Source: CBDDDW01 sp965226805
GTDB lineage: Bacteria; Chloroflexota; Dehalococcoidia; Lucifugimonadales; JAGWBF01
NCBI GenBank assembly: GCA_965226805.1
Contig: CBDDDW010000016.1
Location: 1 to 64,000 of the forward strand
Reading direction: 5' to 3'
Length of the DNA: 64,000 bases
Shown piece after piece: positions 59,784 to 64,000 of this stretch; within the stretch, counting starts at the first letter, position 1, and each line of letters starts with the position of its first letter. The notes beneath the pieces were generated by a model, which was given only the letters and a program-made list of their open reading frames with translations, had not been told where the DNA came from and did not search any database. A program made the translations under genes and the position numbers.

Positions 59784-60976
59784 AGAAACGGAGCCTGGAA
59801 GACGTAGACGTCCGAGGCAAGCCGGTGCTGGTCAGAGTGGATTTCAACGTCCCTGTAGAACGGGGGATCGATTCACTGGCCTCCTACGATCACCGCCTCC
59901 GAGTGACCCTGCCGACCATCCAGCACCTCATCGAGCATGGCAGCAAGATAATTCTCTGCTCTCATCTTGGGAGACCCATGGGCAAGGTGGTGGAGGCGCT
60001 ACGCATGGCCCCGGTCGGGCGGCGGCTGTCGGCCCTCCTCTCCCGTCCGGTAAAGGTTCTGAGTGACTGCATCGGTAGCGAAGTAGAGAGAGCGGTATCC
60101 GAGATGTCCGGAGGCGACATCCTGATGTTGGAGAATCTCCGTTTCCATCCAGGGGAGGAGGAGAATGACCCAGAGTTTGCCAGGGCCCTGGCATCCCCTG
60201 CAGAGTTGTTCGTTATGGACGCTTTCGCGGTGGCTCACCGCGCTCACGCCTCCACTGTTGGGGTGCCGAAACACCTGCCCTCTGCCGCGGGGTGCCTACT
60301 GCAGCGTGAGCTAGAGCAACTGGGCAGGGTCCTGGACTCTCCTGAACGGCCCATGGCCGCTGTTTTGGGCGGAGCTAAGGTAAGCGACAAAATCGTGGTC
60401 TTAGAGAATCTCTTGCACACGATCGACCGGCTTTTCATCGGCGGGGGCATGGCAGCCACCTTCCTGAAGGCCCAGGGACATGCTACCGGTTCTTCTCTTG
60501 TGGAGGACGATAAACTCGAATTTGCCTCCCGGCTGCTCAACGAGGCTCATGACAAGGGCATTTCGGTCCACATTCCCACGGACGTGGTAATATCCGACCG
60601 GTTCGGTTCGGACTCAGGACAGGCGTGTACGGTGCCCGTTGGCCAGGTGCCGGAGGGCTGGTATATCATGGACATAGGAGCCGCTAGTGTTGAAGAGTTC
60701 GTGGCCGGGCTTCACGGGTCCAAGACGGTGATGTGGAACGGCCCAATGGGGGTATTCGAGTACGCGCCCTTCGCGGAGGGAACACGACACATCGGATACA
60801 CTCTGGCTGCCATGAATGCAATTACGCTGCTGGGCGGAGGCTCAACCGCCGAGGTAGCGGAAGAGCTGGGCATAACAGACAAACTGACCCACGTTTCAAC
60901 GGGCGGCGGCGCCTCTCTTGGGTTCCTCGAGGGAAAGGAGCTGCCTGGGATAGCGGCTTTACCAGACGCCGGCTGA
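59780..60976 (+). CDS. pgk: Phosphoglycerate kinase
   Basis: A 398-residue glycolytic enzyme making ATP from 1,3-bisphosphoglycerate. VLVRVDFNVPVERG, SHLGRPMGKVVEAL, ILMLENLRFHPGEEENDPEF, VMDAFAVAHRAHAS, AVLGGAKVSDKI and STGGGASLGFLEG are characteristic. GTG 59780 gives the usual N-terminus (KKRSLEDVDVRGK) and overlaps the previous stop; an upstream TTG would add 11 residues within the other gene. Confidence 0.95.
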   Translation: MKKRSLEDVDVRGKPVLVRVDFNVPVERGIDSLASYDHRLRVTLPTIQHLIEHGSKIILCSHLGRPMGKVVEALRMAPVGRRLSALLSRPVKVLSDCIGSEVERAVSEMSGGDILMLENLRFHPGEEENDPEFARALASPAELFVMDAFAVAHRAHASTVGVPKHLPSAAGCLLQRELEQLGRVLDSPERPMAAVLGGAKVSDKIVVLENLLHTIDRLFIGGGMAATFLKAQGHATGSSLVEDDKLEFASRLLNEAHDKGISVHIPTDVVISDRFGSDSGQACTVPVGQVPEGWYIMDIGAASVEEFVAGLHGSKTVMWNGPMGVFEYAPFAEGTRHIGYTLAAMNAITLLGGGSTAEVAEELGITDKLTHVSTGGGASLGFLEGKELPGIAALPDAG

Positions 60977-61010
60977 TCAGGTTAACGATTCGCAGTAAGC
61001 TGGAGCCAAG

Positions 61011-62216
61011 ATGATCGATCTGGAGACTTTGAAGGACTCTTATCAGACCACGCCAAGTAAGATCGTGATGCTGGTTGTGGATGGTCTGGGAGGGCTGCCC
61101 CACCCGGATACTCGCCGGTCGGAGCTGGAAACGGCCCCTATGCCGAATCTGGACGAATTGGCCAGAGAGAGTGCCTGCGGGCTGACCGTCCCGGTCCTTC
61201 CGGGTGTGGCTCCTGGGAGCGGTCCCGGACACCTGGCGATATTCGGTTACGATCCGCTGAAGTACTTTATCGGTAGGGGAGTCCTGGAGGCCCTAGGCAT
61301 AGGGGTCGAGCTCAAGAAAGGGGACGTTTCGGCCAGGGGTAACTTCTGCACTGTTGACGCAGAGGGTAGTCTCGAGGACCGGAGGGCCGGGCGCATCCCC
61401 ACGGAGGTCTCCATCCCGCTTTGTAGGGACCTTGATGAGATCGAGGTGGCGGGTGTTGATCTGCGTGTGTATCCCGTGGAGGGCTACCGTTTCGTCCTCC
61501 ATTTGAGGGGCGATGGCCTCAGCGAAATGGTCGCCGAAACAGACCCTCAACGTGCAGGGGTGCCTGATCTGGAGGCCAAGGCTCTTTCCCCAGGTGGAGA
61601 GAAGACCGCCGGGATCGTGCGGGAATTCGTCCGCAGGGCCAGAGAGATTCTGAACAGCGAAGAAAGGGCCAACATGGTGCTCTTGCGGGGATTCTCCACT
61701 CTGCCCCACCTACCGGCGATGGGTGAGACCTACGGGCTGAGTCCAGCGGCCATCGCGGCCTATCCCATGTATCGGGGGCTGTCCACGCTCGTTGGGATGA
61801 AAGTCATTCGCACTGGGAAGACCTTCTCCGACGAGCTGGACACTCTGTATCAGCACTACCAGGAGCACGACTTCTTCTACATCCACTACAAGCCCGCCGA
61901 TGCCGCCGGAGAGGACGGCAATTTCGACGCCAAGGTGGAGGCGCTACGCCAGCTGGACACCTACATACCCAGGCTGCGGGAGCTGAACCCCGACGTGCTG
62001 CTGGTGGCGGGGGACCACTCTACCCCGGCCATTATGGGCGCTCATAGCTGGCATCCGGTTCCATTCCTGCTCCATTCCTTGTTGACCCGGGGCGAAGGTA
62101 TTGAGTCCTTTACAGAGAGGAACTGCGCGACCGGCTCTCTGGGCAGGCTGCCTGCCACCCAGATCATGCTGCTTGCCCTTGCCCATGCCGGCAAGCTCGC
62201 CAAATTCGGCCCGTGA
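61011..62216 (+). CDS. apgM: 2,3-bisphosphoglycerate-independent phosphoglycerate mutase, archaeal type
   Basis: A 401-residue alkaline-phosphatase-superfamily mutase of the ApgM type, distinct from the 510-residue GpmI. VMLVVDGLGGLPHPDTRRSE holds the first metal Asp; APGSGPGHLAIFGYDPLKYF, IHYKPADAAGEDGNFDAKVE and LLVAGDHSTPAIMGAHSWHP complete the metal sites. It interconverts 3- and 2-phosphoglycerate. It follows pgk by 34 bp. Confidence 0.93.
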   Translation: MIDLETLKDSYQTTPSKIVMLVVDGLGGLPHPDTRRSELETAPMPNLDELARESACGLTVPVLPGVAPGSGPGHLAIFGYDPLKYFIGRGVLEALGIGVELKKGDVSARGNFCTVDAEGSLEDRRAGRIPTEVSIPLCRDLDEIEVAGVDLRVYPVEGYRFVLHLRGDGLSEMVAETDPQRAGVPDLEAKALSPGGEKTAGIVREFVRRAREILNSEERANMVLLRGFSTLPHLPAMGETYGLSPAAIAAYPMYRGLSTLVGMKVIRTGKTFSDELDTLYQHYQEHDFFYIHYKPADAAGEDGNFDAKVEALRQLDTYIPRLRELNPDVLLVAGDHSTPAIMGAHSWHPVPFLLHSLLTRGEGIESFTERNCATGSLGRLPATQIMLLALAHAGKLAKFGP

Positions 62217-62255
62217 CCGCAGTACAGGTTCCTTGTCCACGCAACCTCATCGACA

Positions 62256-62424
62256 CTAGTCGTGTGTCTGCCAAATGGGTTTACAATACGTCAGCGCTCG
62301 ACGTGGCCCCCCGGTCTGCCTCCTCTCCCTATGGGAGAGGATTGAGGTGAGGGTGAGACCGGGGTTCGCGGGGAGGACCTCCTCATATCAGCATTGTAAT
62401 GCTATATACGAGACACTAGACTAG
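62256..62424. mobile_element. 169-bp MITE-like element, copy 2, bordered by CTAG
   Basis: Identical at every base to 5050-5218, in the same orientation. The flanks differ (CATCGACA before, CAGCGAAG after; copy 1 has CCCTTCGA and GGTGAGGG), which shows that the unit ends at the CTAG borders. It lies in the 399-bp gap between apgM and tpiA. Confidence 0.8.
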
Positions 62425-62520
62425 CAGCGAAGGCAGCCGCAAGCTTCCTCCCCAGCGGAGAGGACCAATGTTAAGGGTACGTCCTCAGGCTTATTCCGGG
62501 ACCGAGGCTGGGAACAAGAA

Positions 62521-62587
62521 AGTCATTCTGAGCCGCATGCGAAGCGCCTAGACAATATTTTAGACTCTTCGCTTCGCTCACGGTGAC
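62521..62587. repeat. Palindromic TCATTCTGAG-family repeat upstream of tpiA
   Basis: GTCATTCTGAGC with GCGAAGCG on the left and CTTCGCTTCGCTCACGGTGA on the right form an imperfect hairpin. Related to 31984-32071 and 41708-41748. The rest of the gap (62425-62520) shows no feature. Confidence 0.55.
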
Positions 62588-62615
62588 ACGGGGCGGTTGC
62601 TCTGGAGGCTCGACC

Positions 62616-63377
62616 ATGCCCATCCCGATAGTGGCAGGCAACTGGAAAATGAACACCTCCATCGGCGAGGCCGTTGAGCTGGCCATATCGATGGTGAAGG
62701 CCCTCGATGCTGTCTCGGGCGTCCAAAAGGTGCTTTGTCCACCCTTCGTGTCGCTGGAGTCCGTGGGCCGGGCAATAGCGGGGAGCTCCATAAGTCTGGG
62801 AGCTCAGAACATGTATTACCAGGAAAAGGGCGCCTTCACCGGAGAGGTCTCTCCCGCTATGCTGGCCGGTTTGTGTCGGTTCGTGATCCTCGGCCACTCG
62901 GAGCGCCGTCAGCACTTCGGAGAGGGCGACGAGCTGATTAACTTCAAGGTGAAGGCTGCATTCGAAGCGGGACTGCGCCCCATCCTTTGCGTGGGCGAGA
63001 CGCTTGAGCAACGGGAGGGTGCTAGGGCGTCGGAAGTAGTCGCGAACCAAGTGCGGGGCGGGCTAAGCTCTTTACATAACATACAAGGGCTGGTGATCGC
63101 TTACGAGCCTATTTGGGCGATAGGGACGGGCGTCTCGGCGACACCCGAGACAGCCTCTGAGATGATGGGCGAAGTCATCCTCCCTGCCCTGGTCGACCTC
63201 TATGGAGAGGACGTGGTCGCGGAGGTGCCCCTGCTCTACGGTGGTAGCGTTAACGCCGACAACGTGGGCGAGTTTCTCGGCGAACGGTGCATCCACGGGG
63301 CCCTGGTGGGGGGCGCCAGCCTCCAGGCGGAGCAATTTGTGGAGATTGTGCGAACCACCGCGGGGGCGAAAGGATAG
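62616..63377 (+). CDS. tpiA: Triosephosphate isomerase
   Basis: A 253-residue enzyme interconverting dihydroxyacetone phosphate and glyceraldehyde 3-phosphate. GNWKMN (Lys11), ILGHSERRQHFGE (catalytic His region), VIAYEPIWAIGTG (catalytic Glu) and LLYGGSVNADNVGEFL (phosphate binding) are intact. ATG 62616 follows GGAGG with 7-bp spacing; the frame is open upstream into the repeat, but those codons are not conserved. Confidence 0.95.
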   Translation: MPIPIVAGNWKMNTSIGEAVELAISMVKALDAVSGVQKVLCPPFVSLESVGRAIAGSSISLGAQNMYYQEKGAFTGEVSPAMLAGLCRFVILGHSERRQHFGEGDELINFKVKAAFEAGLRPILCVGETLEQREGARASEVVANQVRGGLSSLHNIQGLVIAYEPIWAIGTGVSATPETASEMMGEVILPALVDLYGEDVVAEVPLLYGGSVNADNVGEFLGERCIHGALVGGASLQAEQFVEIVRTTAGAKG

Positions 63378-63390
63378 CGTAGCCAGAGCC

Positions 63391-63660
63391 ATGCCCATCA
63401 GCCGTGAGGAGTTCGAGCAGGGGAGAACTAATCTGGCGTTTCCTATTGGTCATTTGCTCGCAAATAAATCGGACAACGCGTTCACCGCAAATGAAATCCT
63501 GGAGATGCTCATCAGAGCGACAGAGAGACAGGCGAAATTGGAGGAGGTAAAGACCGCGCTAGATCTCCTGATTTCTCGCCGACGGGTCACGATGAATGAG
63601 TTCGAGGGTGAGCAGTGGTATACTATAACCAAGAGGAGACTAGGCTTCCTTCGGGGGTAG
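63391..63660 (+). CDS. Small protein of unknown function, winged-helix-like
   Basis: An 89-residue protein beginning MPISREEFEQGRTNLAFPIG. The middle (AFTANEILEMLIRATERQAK) and end (LLISRRRVTMNEFEGEQWYT followed by ITKRRLGFLRG) have the helix-helix-strand pattern of a winged-helix DNA-binding domain, but I do not recognise a family. ATG 63391 is chosen because upstream codons of the same frame lie inside tpiA. It may be in one transcript with tpiA and the next gene. Confidence 0.55.
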   Translation: MPISREEFEQGRTNLAFPIGHLLANKSDNAFTANEILEMLIRATERQAKLEEVKTALDLLISRRRVTMNEFEGEQWYTITKRRLGFLRG

Positions 63661-63663
63661 TTG

Positions 63664-63960
63664 ATGCCATTGACGAGGCTCCAGTTCGAATTAGAAATAG
63701 ACGATCAAATAGAACACCTGATGCGCCAGATTTATCACCAATTGGCGGGAGGTAAGGATTTGGCGTACTCCGAGATTGAGCTTCGGCAGCTTGCGCTAGG
63801 AAGCGACGAGTCTAGTTCGGGATCATCAAAATTTCTTCGTTCGTTAGAAGTCCTGCAGGAAATAGGTGCGATTGAAGGGCGAGAGGTTTTAGACCAGCGT
63901 TTTTACGCCTTCCTCTCTGAATGCGACACTAGCTCCTGGCAACTGAAAGTACACGTTTGA
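63664..63960 (+). CDS. Small protein of unknown function
   Basis: A 98-residue protein starting at ATG 63664, 3 bp after the previous stop. It is mostly helical (LEIDDQIEHLMRQIYHQLAG; SKFLRSLEVLQEIGAIEGRE) and acidic, with a Ser-rich linker (GSDESSSGSS). The second half resembles another winged-helix arrangement. No family was recognised. The tight spacing suggests it works with the preceding small protein. Confidence 0.5.
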   Translation: MPLTRLQFELEIDDQIEHLMRQIYHQLAGGKDLAYSEIELRQLALGSDESSSGSSKFLRSLEVLQEIGAIEGREVLDQRFYAFLSECDTSSWQLKVHV

Positions 63961-64000
63961 AGCTCTGGTGTAGTGTTTCAGCCAGACCGATCCACTTGCA

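Noticed and set aside
1..64000. tRNA or rRNA genes
   Set aside because: Intergenic regions were read for TTCGAATCC-type arms and acceptor pairs and for rRNA signatures. None was found. A dedicated tRNA search could still reveal a divergent one.

Overview
The window is a bacterial chromosome segment, moderately GC-rich and densely coding. It looks like Chloroflexota, probably a Dehalococcoidia/SAR202-type lineage. This is an inference from gene content: two LLM-family F420-dependent oxidoreductases and an F420-type PPOX protein, an enolase-superfamily (mandelate racemase-like) enzyme, a two-domain carboxymuconolactone decarboxylase-like protein, archaeal-type phosphoglycerate mutase, a DUF11 / proline-threonine-rich surface protein, and several families of short palindromic intergenic repeats. 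No rRNA, tRNA or CRISPR array was recognised. The one structural RNA gene is rnpB (38632-39070).

Layout. 1-18 kb is a damaged accessory region. It holds a frameshifted MMPL transporter, a Tag-like glycosylase, an enolase-superfamily enzyme, a frameshifted flavoprotein, an alpha/beta hydrolase, a 169-bp MITE, a YIP1 gene with an amber stop, a secreted-protein gene split by an IS3-family element (3-bp target duplication GAC visible), a possible structured RNA, a giant repeat/DUF11 surface protein (8327-15736) with an in-frame amber codon, a PIG-L deacetylase and a frameshifted PPi-type phosphofructokinase. 18-26 kb carries small metabolic genes: Lin0512 family, F420 PPOX, amidohydrolase, FmdB zinc ribbon, Rieske protein, a divergent malate synthase, a CMD protein and tandem LLM oxidoreductases. 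26.4-30.7 kb is a 2-oxoacid dehydrogenase operon (E1alpha, E1beta with a CTG start, E2, lipB) behind a good promoter. 30.7-35.4 kb holds an IS5-family element bordered by CTAG, palindromic repeats, a three-domain class III cyclase, a BNR-repeat fragment and a second PIG-L protein.

35.5-41.6 kb holds a cysteinyl-tRNA synthetase fused to a family 2 glycosyltransferase, a zinc-ribbon coiled-coil protein next to rnpB, a PHP-domain protein, two MaoC-type dehydratase subunits and birA. 41.8-48.2 kb is a histidine operon: HisZ/HisS-like, long-form hisG, a zinc-dependent phospholipase C-like gene, then hisD, hisC and hisB. 48.3-56.5 kb is a purine operon on the minus strand, read guaA, TfoX-like, purD, purE, HAD phosphatase, purB, purC, DUF3105, purS. 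56.6-57.9 kb holds a remnant of a GntR/FadR-type regulator gene with a 19-bp palindromic operator, cut off next to an IS481-like element. 58-64 kb carries tsaC, a polyprenyl synthetase, pgk, apgM, a second identical copy of the 169-bp MITE, tpiA and two small unknown genes.

Overall the segment joins lower glycolysis, acyl-CoA generation with lipoylation, and histidine and purine synthesis. Broken genes are concentrated in the first 18 kb. Several breaks are single-base indels in short homopolymers, so sequencing error and true decay cannot be separated from the sequence alone.
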